Assembly: GCA_947591115.1 (NCBI GenBank)
Contig: CANQCX010000097.1
Span: 1-7,244, forward strand
Origin: an uncultured Lachnospiraceae bacterium
Lineage (GTDB): Bacteria; Bacillota; Clostridia; Lachnospirales; Lachnospiraceae
DNA length: 7,244 nucleotides
Reading direction: 5' to 3'
The notes beneath the pieces are model-generated. The model was not told the origin of the DNA. It was given only the letters and a program-made list of their open reading frames with translations, and did not search any database. Made by a program: the position numbers and the translations under genes. Positions 1 to 6,649 of the stretch are shown here, one piece after another (positions within the stretch are counted from its first letter, which is position 1; each line of letters begins with the position of its first letter).

Positions 1-973
1 CATAGATCAGCTCCTCCTTCGGATTCCTTTCTGTGGAAATCGTAATTTCATTTTTCTCTTTCTGATATTTTTGGTACCATGAGCGAAACAGGTTTTTCTC
101 CATAAACGCCAGCGACGGCGCTTTTTGAAAGCGCTTTTTCTCGCTTTCCGCCAATATTACCGGCTCCATGACGTCCACATGCACGCTCTCTGCCATGCGC
201 ATCAGGGAGCCGATGGTTTTTTTAGACAAATAAAACAGCTCCTCGCTCCCCCTGCTGCGGTAAAAATCCTCGTCCGCGTCTATGGTCAGAGAAACCCGCA
301 CCTGCTCCGCCAGCGGAAGAAGCTCTTTTAACAACAGGTTCTGCACCGGAGTAAAACCGGTAAATTCGTCAAAGATCATGACGCTGCCGCGCAGCAGCTT
401 AGAATCCTTTGCCACATCCCGCAAAACGTGAAGCAGCTCCTCCGCCGTTATGTACCTGCCCCGAAGAAAATCCAAAAACCCCTGATACATGGTTTTTACG
501 TCTTTTAATTTGGCGGCAAAAACAGGGGACAGACCGCCGCTTTCCAGATAGGCCTCCAACTGCGCGGGGGAAATGTTGTACTGCTGCAGCTCGGAAATCA
601 GGGATTTCATTTCCCCCACATATCCCATGCGGTTCATCCCCTGCCGCAGTACGGTCAGTTCCTCCTCCTTCTCCAAAGCCACCCTGCGAAGCACAAGGTT
701 TTTTCCGGTTTCCTCTAAAATCCGGACATCGTTTTTTCCCAGTTCGTCAAATACGCGGTATGCCAGCCGTTTAAAACTCAAAACGTCGATATTCATGATC
801 GCATGATTCGGCGAAAGCTCTACCAGCTTTTTCTGCGTCTGCATGGTAAACTGCTCCGGCACGATGACCAGATAATTTTTCTTCGGATGCTCTCCTGCCT
901 CCCGAACCGTCTGCCGGTATAAATATTCTGTTTTTCCGCTTCCGGAGCTGCCCAGTACAAATTGAAGCGACAT
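1..973 (-). CDS. addB: AddB, ATP-dependent helicase/nuclease subunit B (N-terminal part, runs off left edge)
   Basis: AddB pairs with AddA to form the RecBCD-like helicase-nuclease that resects double-strand breaks and loads RecA. The reading frame is open from the ATG at 973 to the window edge (324 codons), about a quarter to a third of the family's usual length of roughly 1,150 residues. Visible features are a Walker A motif GSSGSGKT (residues 8-15), the block VIVPEQFTMQTQ (37-47 region), DVLSFKRLAYRVF (63-75), a Walker-B-like VMIFDEFTGFTPVQ (198-211) and PSLAFMEKNLF (286-296), all typical of Firmicute AddB. The C-terminal PD-(D/E)XK nuclease and iron-sulfur cysteines lie outside the window. 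The start is supported by GGGAG seven bases upstream of the ATG. The gene begins 17 bp after lrgB ends, so co-transcription with lrgAB is likely. addA would be expected next, beyond the left edge. Confidence 0.93.
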   Translation of the reverse strand, partial: MSLQFVLGSSGSGKTEYLYRQTVREAGEHPKKNYLVIVPEQFTMQTQKKLVELSPNHAIMNIDVLSFKRLAYRVFDELGKNDVRILEETGKNLVLRRVALEKEEELTVLRQGMNRMGYVGEMKSLISELQQYNISPAQLEAYLESGGLSPVFAAKLKDVKTMYQGFLDFLRGRYITAEELLHVLRDVAKDSKLLRGSVMIFDEFTGFTPVQNLLLKELLPLAEQVRVSLTIDADEDFYRSRGSEELFYLSKKTIGSLMRMAESVHVDVMEPVILAESEKKRFQKAPSLAFMEKNLFRSWYQKYQKEKNEITISTERNPKEELIY

Positions 974-990
974 ACCGATTCTCCCGTTTT

Positions 991-1683
991 CTAATAAAAT
1001 TTTGAAAAAATAAGCGCAATGACAACGGTAAATACGCCCGAAACGGCAATCGAAAGACCGCTGGCCGCGCCCTCCGTTTCCCCGAGCTCCATTGCTTTCG
1101 CCGTTCCCATCGCATGCGCCGCCGTTCCCATACCGATGCCCTTTGCCTCCGGTTCCGTAATCCGAAACAGCCTCAAGATCTCCTCGGCAAACATATTTCC
1201 GAGTACTCCGGTAATGACGATGGCACCCACCGTAATGGAGGAAACGCCTCCCATTTCTTTGGAAAGCGCCATTCCGATCGCCGTAGTAATGGATTTCGGC
1301 AGCATGGTAACGTACTGCTCATGGGTAAATCCAAACAAAACCGCACAGACCAGCACGCACACCGCGTTGGTCAGCGCGCCCGCAAAAATTCCCGCAAAGA
1401 TCGCTTTCCAATTCTTTTTCAGCGGTTGAAGCTTTTCGTACAAAAGCACCGCCAGCGAAACGGTAGCCGGCGTCAGCAGAAACGACAAATGGCGCGCGCC
1501 GGTCAGATACGTTTCGTAATCAATCCCAAACGCCAGCAAAACCGCGATTACGAATACGATCGCGATCAGCAGCGGATGAAAGATCGCCAGTTTCCATTTT
1601 CTTTTGCAAAATACGCCCGCCTCATATGCAAAAAGGCTGATAAAAATCCCAAAGAAAAGGGAATCATGCAAAAGCTCCTTCAT
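991..1683 (-). CDS. lrgB: LrgB/CidB family membrane protein
   Basis: This 230-residue integral membrane protein of the LrgB family partners with the small holin-like LrgA. The family is linked to control of murein hydrolase activity and programmed lysis in staphylococci, and in Bacillus and Streptococcus relatives to transport of pyruvate or other small overflow metabolites. Which role applies here cannot be read from sequence. Family blocks are LLTPATVSLAVLLYEKL (69-85), MLPKSITTAIGMALS (127-141), and GIGMGTAAHAMGTAKAME (182-199), followed by a terminal hydrophobic segment (about 207-227). Hydrophobic helices cover most of the chain. Length matches the family. The ATG overlaps the lrgA stop as ATGA, and AGGGGAAG lies upstream, so translation is probably coupled to lrgA. 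Confidence 0.93.
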   Translation of the reverse strand: MKELLHDSLFFGIFISLFAYEAGVFCKRKWKLAIFHPLLIAIVFVIAVLLAFGIDYETYLTGARHLSFLLTPATVSLAVLLYEKLQPLKKNWKAIFAGIFAGALTNAVCVLVCAVLFGFTHEQYVTMLPKSITTAIGMALSKEMGGVSSITVGAIVITGVLGNMFAEEILRLFRITEPEAKGIGMGTAAHAMGTAKAMELGETEGAASGLSIAVSGVFTVVIALIFSKFY

Positions 1684-2051
1684 TTTTTTGCTTCCCCTTC
1701 GGTTTTCTTTTTTCTACGGAGCAGCCGCTGCGTTACTCTGCCCGAAATCCCCATGACAAGTACGGTCGAAACCGAAATCAGGAGGATCGCCGGAAGCAGG
1801 AGGGGTTTTAATTCTCCCCAGCTTTCGAGAAGTCCGACTCCTGCCGGTACAAACAAAACCGGAAGCACCTGGAGCAAAAATTTTGCCGTTTCCTGAAGCT
1901 GCTGCAGTCGGACTATTCCCAGACACAGCGCCAGAAACAAAAGGAGCAGACCGTAAATGCTGCCCGGCACCGGAAGCGGTATCAGGGCGTGCAGCAGCTC
2001 TCCCAGAAAGGAAAACAGCAGAATGAGTCCAAACTGTTTCAAATATTGCAT
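1680..2051 (-). CDS. lrgA: LrgA/CidA family holin-like membrane protein
   Basis: This 123-residue small membrane protein is of the CidA/LrgA holin-like family. It has about four hydrophobic segments (near 6-23, 31-47, 58-75 and 84-103) and a strongly basic cytoplasmic tail (RLLRRKKKTEGEAKK). Diagnostic blocks are IPLPVPGSIYGLLLLFLAL (24-42) and VLFVPAGVGLLESW (65-78). The family has been proposed to oligomerise in the membrane and, with LrgB, to modulate autolysis or to act in metabolite efflux. The ATG at 2051 has a good ribosome binding site (GGGGAAGGA ending about six bases upstream). It is the first gene after the 157-bp gap, so it may head its own unit with lrgB and addB. No LytSR-type two-component regulator, a common lrgAB partner, is in the window. 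Confidence 0.92.
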   Translation of the reverse strand: MQYLKQFGLILLFSFLGELLHALIPLPVPGSIYGLLLLFLALCLGIVRLQQLQETAKFLLQVLPVLFVPAGVGLLESWGELKPLLLPAILLISVSTVLVMGISGRVTQRLLRRKKKTEGEAKK

Positions 2052-2208
2052 ATTTTATCCTTCCCCTTCAAAATCTGCCTATCGTTCTCTTTACAGTCTT
2101 TCTATCTTTGCGCTTTTTTATTCTTCCAATATGTTTTTACAGCCTGCCGTACCGCAAAGTACAGACAGGCTGCTTTTTGACACTGCAATCACTTTTACTG
2201 CAAAACAA
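2052..2208 (-). other. 157-bp intergenic gap between the formyltransferase gene and lrgA
   Basis: This is the only sizeable gene-free stretch in the window. It holds the stem-loop annotated separately, flanked on the minus strand by A-runs, then a purine-rich stretch leading to the lrgA ribosome binding site. I searched the minus strand for a sigma-A promoter and found no convincing -35/-10 pair. TTGCGG with ACATAT at 17 bp is the best spacing match, but it is weak. No protein-coding potential is evident. It may be either an operon boundary with an atypical promoter or a long internal leader. Confidence 0.6.
2139..2173 (-). promoter_or_regulatory. Long stem-loop in the gap upstream of lrgA
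   Basis: On the minus strand this folds as GCAGCCTGTC, one bulged T, then GTAC, loop TTTGCG, then GTAC and GGCAGGCTGT. That is 14 pairs with one bulge and two G-U wobbles. In RNA copied from the plus strand, the two wobbles become C-A mismatches, so the minus-strand RNA is the better folder. On the minus strand it is followed by AAAAA, not a U-tract, so it is not a standard terminator for the formyltransferase gene. On the plus strand TTTTT follows it, so it could act as a weak terminator for antisense transcription entering from lrgA. It could alternatively be a structured 5' leader of lrgA or an RNA-processing or stability element at the end of the upstream transcript. Confidence 0.6.
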
Positions 2209-3387
2209 TCAATGATGGAACAGACGCAATCCGGTAAAGCTCATGACCATGCCGTATTTATTACAGGTTTCGATCACATGATCGTCCCGTATGGAGCCGC
2301 CCGGTTCCGCTACATATTTTACGCCGCTTCTGTGCGCGCGCTCAATGTTGTCCCCGAATGGGAAAAACGCGTCGGAGCCAAGCGCAACGTCGCAATTCTG
2401 ATCCAGCCATGCGCGTTTTTCTTCCGCCGTAAAGACTTCCGGTTTTACCTTGAAAATCTTCTCCCATGCGCCGTCCGCCAGTACGTCCATATAATCCTCG
2501 CCCATGTAAAGGTCGATGGCGTTGTCCCTGTCCGCACGTTTGATGCCGTCCACAAACTGCAGACCGAGTACCTGAGGCGACTGGCGCAGCCACCAGTTAT
2601 CCGCTTTTGAACCTGCCAAACGGGTGCAGTGAATACGCGACTGCTGCCCCGCGCCGATTCCGATCGCCTGACCGCCCTTTACATAACAAACGGAATTTGA
2701 CTGCGTATATTTTAAGGTAATCATTGCGATCGCAAGATCGATCTTCGCCTGTTCCGGCAGTTCCTTGTTTTCCGTTACGATATTTGCAAAAAACGCATCG
2801 TCGATAACCAGCTCGTTTCGTCCCTGCTCAAAGGTAATTCCGAATACTTCTTTATGCTCGACCGGAGCCGGCTCATAATCCGGATCAATCTCAATTACGC
2901 AGTAATTTCCCTTTTTCTTTTCTTTTAAGATAGCGAGCGCTTCGTCGGTATATCCCGGCGCGATCACTCCGTCGGAAACCTCGCGCTTAATTACCTGCGC
3001 GGTTGCGGCGTCGCAGACATCGGACAGGGAAATAAAGTCGCCGAAAGAAGACATGCGATCCGCCCCTCTCGCGCGGATATAGGCATTGGCAAGCGGCGTA
3101 AACTCTATCTCCATATCGTCCACCCAGTAAATCTTTTTTTCCACATCCGAAAGCGGAAGTCCGACTGCCGCTCCCGCCGGAGAAACATGTTTAAAGGAAG
3201 CCGCCGCCGGCAGTCCTGTGGCTTTTTTTAATTCTCTAACGAGCTGCCAGCCGTTAAACGCATCCAAGAAATTGATATAACCTGCGCGTCCGTTTTTTAC
3301 CTGAATCGGAAGCTCCTTTCCCTCCATATAGATCCTTGCCGGTTTCTGGTTTGGATTGCATCCGTATTTTAATTCGTATTCCTGCAT
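2209..3387 (-). CDS. Stand-alone AICAR formyltransferase (PurH transformylase domain only, ATIC-like)
   Basis: This catalyses formyl transfer from 10-formyltetrahydrofolate to AICAR, giving FAICAR, the penultimate step of de novo IMP synthesis in the cytoplasm. At 392 residues it corresponds to only the transformylase half of bifunctional PurH; the N-terminal MGS-like IMP cyclohydrolase domain is absent. Landmarks are YGCNPNQKPA (8-17), the catalytic Lys-His in ASFKHVSPAGAAVG (K66, H67), ARGADRMSSFGDF (106-118), YTQSNSVCY (227-235), GIGAGQQSRIHCTRLAG (243-259), SDAFFPFGDN (338-347) and the C-terminal LRLFHH. From memory these match animal ATIC more closely than E. coli PurH. The start at 3387 has AAAGGAG seven bases upstream. 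It follows the PurO-like gene by 24 bp. Both key catalytic residues are present, so it looks functional. It could be listed as purH in some annotations, but it is not a full-length PurH. Confidence 0.94.
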   Translation of the reverse strand: MQEYELKYGCNPNQKPARIYMEGKELPIQVKNGRAGYINFLDAFNGWQLVRELKKATGLPAAASFKHVSPAGAAVGLPLSDVEKKIYWVDDMEIEFTPLANAYIRARGADRMSSFGDFISLSDVCDAATAQVIKREVSDGVIAPGYTDEALAILKEKKKGNYCVIEIDPDYEPAPVEHKEVFGITFEQGRNELVIDDAFFANIVTENKELPEQAKIDLAIAMITLKYTQSNSVCYVKGGQAIGIGAGQQSRIHCTRLAGSKADNWWLRQSPQVLGLQFVDGIKRADRDNAIDLYMGEDYMDVLADGAWEKIFKVKPEVFTAEEKRAWLDQNCDVALGSDAFFPFGDNIERAHRSGVKYVAEPGGSIRDDHVIETCNKYGMVMSFTGLRLFHH

Positions 3388-3411
3388 GATGATCTCCTTT
3401 TGTTTAATTTT

Positions 3412-4125
3412 TTATTGATTTTTGTTTACGATGCGCGTTTCATATTTTCCGGTTTCAATGTCAATAAAGCGCACAAAAAGCGATACTTTATTTTCTTCGT
3501 TCAGATTCTCCCATACCAGCGAAGTAAAAGAATCAATATCTCCGGAAATCTCCACGCAGGTCGGCTCTCCCTCGAAGCTTGGCAGCGGATTTCCGTCTCC
3601 CATGTAAGTATGGAGGTAGCGTCCCTCTCCCGCCTTCGGATTTTCATAGGTAAAGAAATAGCGGTTGCAGCCGGACGGATCGCCGTTGTTGCTCTTTAAG
3701 ATGGACATTACATAATTAAAACCGCCGTCATCAAAACTTACCACACCGGAAATGCGCGGCGTATAATTCGGCGCGTCCGGCTCAAAGGTTCTAAGGTTTA
3801 ACGACATATCCACCATCTGCTCCTGCTCGAGCTGCTCATACAGGGTATCCGTCTGGTCGCCGTTTGTCACAATAATGGTATTTCCAAGCACGCGCACCGG
3901 AGCGTAAATAATTAAGCTTGGATCGCTTACTTTCGACGGATCGAACGCCTGCGTGCGGATTCCTTCCCCGTCCTCTACAAAAATGCGGTTTTGGCTGTTT
4001 TCACTCCGTCCCATGATAAAATACGCGATTACCGCCGTTTTCCCGTCCTCCGAACGTCCGATGATAATCCCCCGTCCCGGATAGGTATTGCTTCCTAATT
4101 CTTCCTTCAATGATACTTTTTTCAT
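3412..4125 (-). CDS. PurO-like IMP cyclohydrolase
   Basis: This 237-residue protein resembles the PurO-type IMP cyclohydrolase (IMP_cyclohyd family), which closes the FAICAR ring to give IMP, the final step of de novo purine synthesis. Motifs recalled for the archaeal family are visible: YPGRGIIIGRSEDGK (15-29), AYFIMGRSENSQNR (34-47), VTNGDQTD (86-93), and the block NYTPRISGVV (120-129), with GRYLHTYMGDGNPLPSFEG (168-186) further on. Archaeal PurO is about 200 residues, so this version is somewhat longer. I chose ATG 4125: the frame continues upstream 58 more codons, but that part overlaps the end of the upstream gene and resembles nothing. AAAGGAAAAGGGA sits just before 4125. Its place directly before the stand-alone AICAR formyltransferase supports the function, since together they replace bifunctional PurH. 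I give no symbol because the homology is recalled, not searched. Confidence 0.87.
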   Translation of the reverse strand: MKKVSLKEELGSNTYPGRGIIIGRSEDGKTAVIAYFIMGRSENSQNRIFVEDGEGIRTQAFDPSKVSDPSLIIYAPVRVLGNTIIVTNGDQTDTLYEQLEQEQMVDMSLNLRTFEPDAPNYTPRISGVVSFDDGGFNYVMSILKSNNGDPSGCNRYFFTYENPKAGEGRYLHTYMGDGNPLPSFEGEPTCVEISGDIDSFTSLVWENLNEENKVSLFVRFIDIETGKYETRIVNKNQ

Positions 4126-4165
4126 TGCTTTGTCCCTTTTCCTTTCGTTGTTTATTCTGTAATTG

Positions 4166-5530
4166 TCAGTTTTTAAAGCTGTGAACCGGCGCCGGTATGC
4201 GTCCCTTCCGATTAATAAAGGAGTCGCAGGAGAAAGAGTTGACCGGCATGATCGGCGCATGGCCAAGCAGTCCTCCAAATTCCACGCTCTCTCCCACATC
4301 CTTTCCGATGACCGGAATCAGCCGGACTGCCGTCGTTTTCTGATTGATCATGCCGATCGCCATTTCATCGGCGATCAGTCCGGAAATCGTAGATGCTTTT
4401 GTCTTTCCCGGAACCGCGATCATATCCAGTCCGACCGAGCAGACGCAGGTCATGGCTTCTAATTTTTCCAGCGTCAGCGCACCCGCTTCTACTGCATTGA
4501 TCATTCCCTGATCTTCGCTGACGGGAATAAAGGCGCCGCTTAGTCCTCCGACGTACGAGGATGCCATAATCCCGCCTTTTTTTACCTGATCGTTTAAAAG
4601 CGCCAATGCCGCCGTAGTTCCCGGCGCACCCGCATGTTCCACGCCGATTTCATGCAGGATATCCGCTACGCTGTCGCCGATCGCGGGCGTAGGCGCAAGC
4701 GAAAGATCGATAATCCCAAACGGTATGCCCAGTTTTGCGGAAGCCTCCTTCGCTACCAGTTGACCGACACGCGTGATTTTAAACGCCGTCTTTTTGATCG
4801 TCTCGCAAAGCACCTCGAAGCTTTCGCCGCGCACCTTTGTAAGCGCGGTCTTGACGACGCCCGGCCCGCTGACTCCTACATTGATGATCGCATCCGCTTC
4901 CGTTACGCCATGAAAAGCCCCTGCCATGAACGGATTATCATCCGGCGCATTGCAGAACACCACCAGCTTGGCACAGCCGAACGAATCTTTTTCCTTTGTC
5001 TGCTCCGCCGTTTCTTTTATGATTTCGCCCATCAGACGTACCGCATCCATATTGATCCCCGCTTTCGTCGAACCGACGTTGACGGAGCTGCAGACATATT
5101 CCGTAGCGGCAAGCGCCTTTGGTATGGAACGGATGAGATTTTCATCGGCTGTTGTCATTCCTTTGGAAACCAGTGCGGAATATCCGCCGATAAAATTTAC
5201 GCCCGTCTGTTTTGCCGCCCGATCGAGCGTTTGTGCAATGGAAACAAAATCCTCCGGCGTTTTGCATGCCGCAGCGCCGATCAGGGCGATCGGCGTTACG
5301 GAAATCCTCTTATTGACGATCGGAATACAGTAATTCTTTTCGATATCGCTTCCAACGGCTGTCAGATCTTTTGCAATGGTCGTAATCTTCTCATAGATCC
5401 TGTCATTCAGCCTCTCCAGATCGGAATCGATGCAGTCCAGCAGACTAATCCCCAGCGTAATCGTCCGAACATCCAGATTTTCTTTTTCGATCATCTCGTT
5501 CGTCTCGTTGACTTCCCAGATATTTATCAT
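4166..5530 (-). CDS. PFL family protein (UPF0210/DUF711)
   Basis: This 454-residue cytosolic protein of UPF0210 (DUF711) is conserved in Firmicutes and archaea, and its function is not established. The name refers to a fold related to pyruvate formate-lyase. No glycyl-radical motif of the RVxGY type is present near the C-terminus, so it is not an active glycyl-radical enzyme. Recognisable segments are ENLDVRTITLGISLLDC (17-33), NKRISVTPIALIGAA (73-87), GVNFIGGYSALVSKGM (110-125), SSVNVGSTKAGINMDAV (148-164), VSGPGVVKTAL (220-230), APTPAIGDSVADILHEIG (279-296) and CSVGLDMIAVPGKT (364-377). Length is typical of the family. The ATG at 5530 has GGAGGG upstream and begins 15 bp after the ACT protein, its usual partner. 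The PurO-like gene follows after 40 bp. A ligand-binding or regulatory role tied to the ACT partner is inference. Confidence 0.93.
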   Translation of the reverse strand: MINIWEVNETNEMIEKENLDVRTITLGISLLDCIDSDLERLNDRIYEKITTIAKDLTAVGSDIEKNYCIPIVNKRISVTPIALIGAAACKTPEDFVSIAQTLDRAAKQTGVNFIGGYSALVSKGMTTADENLIRSIPKALAATEYVCSSVNVGSTKAGINMDAVRLMGEIIKETAEQTKEKDSFGCAKLVVFCNAPDDNPFMAGAFHGVTEADAIINVGVSGPGVVKTALTKVRGESFEVLCETIKKTAFKITRVGQLVAKEASAKLGIPFGIIDLSLAPTPAIGDSVADILHEIGVEHAGAPGTTAALALLNDQVKKGGIMASSYVGGLSGAFIPVSEDQGMINAVEAGALTLEKLEAMTCVCSVGLDMIAVPGKTKASTISGLIADEMAIGMINQKTTAVRLIPVIGKDVGESVEFGGLLGHAPIMPVNSFSCDSFINRKGRIPAPVHSFKN

Positions 5531-5545
5531 TTCATCCGCCCTCCA

Positions 5546-5830
5546 TCAGATCCGGTGCATTTTCTGAAAAATTTCTTCCCGCTGGCACTTGATCGAAACG
5601 CCGATGACAACGCCGAGTTCGTCCATTTCCGCAGAAATATCCGCAAACGGCTTTGCGGCTGCCGACATATCCACGATCATCATCATATTAAAATAGCCGG
5701 AAACGATCGTCTGGGAAATATCCAGTACATTCACGCCATTGTCCGCCAGATAGGTGCATACCCGCGCGATGATCCCGACGGTATCTTTTCCTACAACGGT
5801 AATAATTGCCTTATCCATTCCTGTTTCCAT
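5546..5830 (-). CDS. ACT-domain protein, UPF0237 family
   Basis: This is a 94-residue single ACT domain. ACT domains usually bind amino acids or other small ligands and regulate a partner protein. The core motif AIITVVGKDTVGIIARV (8-24) is followed by LADNGVNVLDISQTIV (28-43), GYFNMMMIVDM (45-55) and a C-terminal half with FADISAEMDELGVVIGV (62-78). It lacks a second ACT domain, unlike GcvR. I take ATG 5830 as start because AGAGGAG precedes it with six bases of spacing. An in-frame ATG four codons later (5818) has almost no Shine-Dalgarno spacing, although it gives the common family start MDKAIITVVG. It sits immediately before the UPF0210 gene, a pairing conserved in many genomes. The ligand cannot be told from sequence. 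Confidence 0.92.
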   Translation of the reverse strand: METGMDKAIITVVGKDTVGIIARVCTYLADNGVNVLDISQTIVSGYFNMMMIVDMSAAAKPFADISAEMDELGVVIGVSIKCQREEIFQKMHRI

Positions 5831-5844
5831 AACATTCTCCTCTT

Positions 5845-6648
5845 TTAATTCACACGAATTACCTGCGAAACCTCATCCCGTTTGGCAACGTACATTGGGA
5901 AATCGTCCGCTTTATACGGATTGTCCCCCAGCGTAACCTCCAGCCGTACGGTTTCATACGCTAACTGCTCATAATTATTTTCTTTGCTCAAATGGCCAAG
6001 CATGATCCCCTGAAATTTATCATGCAGAAGTTTTCCGAACAACTGTCCGCTGCTTTCGTTGGATAAATGCCCCCGATCGCCGAGGATCCGCTGCTTGAGC
6101 GGATACGGGTAGGAGCCGGTCTGCAGCATCCGCACATCATGATTGGCTTCCAAAAGCAGCGCGTCCAGATTTTGAAGCTGTTCAATGAGCTTCGTATCGT
6201 AAGTGCCCAGATCCGTAATGACCGCAAAGGTATGCTTCCCGTCGGAAAAACGATAGGCTACGGGATCCGCCGCATCATGGGAAATGGAAATCGGATCAAA
6301 CGTCATATCGCCGACCGAAAATTTTACCCCCGGCTGAACAATCCGGAACAAAGAGTCGTCGATCGCGCCGATCGATTTTATTCTGCGGATCGCCTCAATG
6401 GTTTTTTCCGTAGCATACATGGGGATTCCGTAGCGGCGCGCAAGCACGCCGAGTCCCGCTACGTGGTCAATATGCTCATGGGTAATCAAAATCCCCTGCA
6501 TTTCGCTGCACTTTAAGCCGATGGATTCCAATCCTTTTTCAATCCGCTTTCCGCTGATTCCCGCGTCGATCAATACATGACAGTCGTCCGTACCGGTACA
6601 GATACAATTGCCGCTGCTTCCGCTTGCAATACTGCACAATTCTAACAT
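5845..6648 (-). CDS. MBL-fold metallohydrolase, WalJ/YycJ type
   Basis: This 267-residue metallo-beta-lactamase-fold protein resembles Bacillus WalJ (YycJ), a DNA-associated nuclease-like hydrolase usually encoded near walRK. The opening MLELCSIASGSSGNC and the metal ligands are intact: THEHIDH (56-62, HxHxDH), H124 in ISHDAADP, D146 in ITDLGTYD, and H219 in LGHLSKENN, with LLLEANHD (164-171) and DRGHLSNESS (191-200) as further YycJ signatures. Two metal ions are expected at the active site. I chose ATG 6648: the frame extends 25 codons upstream, but that overlaps the preceding gene and has no family resemblance. Its upstream GGAAAGAGAA is a modest binding site and only one base separates it from the previous stop (TGATATG), so translational coupling is likely. 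Here it is not next to a visible walRK system. Confidence 0.92.
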   Translation of the reverse strand: MLELCSIASGSSGNCICTGTDDCHVLIDAGISGKRIEKGLESIGLKCSEMQGILITHEHIDHVAGLGVLARRYGIPMYATEKTIEAIRRIKSIGAIDDSLFRIVQPGVKFSVGDMTFDPISISHDAADPVAYRFSDGKHTFAVITDLGTYDTKLIEQLQNLDALLLEANHDVRMLQTGSYPYPLKQRILGDRGHLSNESSGQLFGKLLHDKFQGIMLGHLSKENNYEQLAYETVRLEVTLGDNPYKADDFPMYVAKRDEVSQVIRVN

Positions 6649-6649
6649 A

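Noticed and set aside
1114..1896. 260-codon plus-strand frame antisense to lrgB and lrgA
   Set aside because: Its translation is highly basic, low in hydrophobic content and without motifs, opposite two clear membrane-protein genes.
2726..2745. Adjacent palindromes GCGATCGC and AAGATCGATCTT
   Set aside because: They lie inside the formyltransferase coding sequence and encode conserved-looking residues (KIDLAIAMI region). No sign of an operator role.
4126..4299. 58-codon N-terminal extension of the PurO-like gene
   Set aside because: It overlaps the end of the PFL gene in another frame, has no family resemblance, and a good ribosome binding site sits just before ATG 4125.
4166..5530. Reading the PFL-family protein as a real pyruvate formate-lyase or other glycyl-radical enzyme
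   Set aside because: No RVxGY glycyl-radical motif or paired active-site cysteines are visible, the length is about 450 rather than about 750 residues, and no activating enzyme is adjacent.
4634..5848. 404-codon open frame on the plus strand, antisense to the PFL and ACT genes
   Set aside because: It lies wholly opposite two well-supported conserved genes, and its translation is rich in Arg, Asp, His and Ile with no recognisable motif. It is a by-product of codon use on the coding strand.
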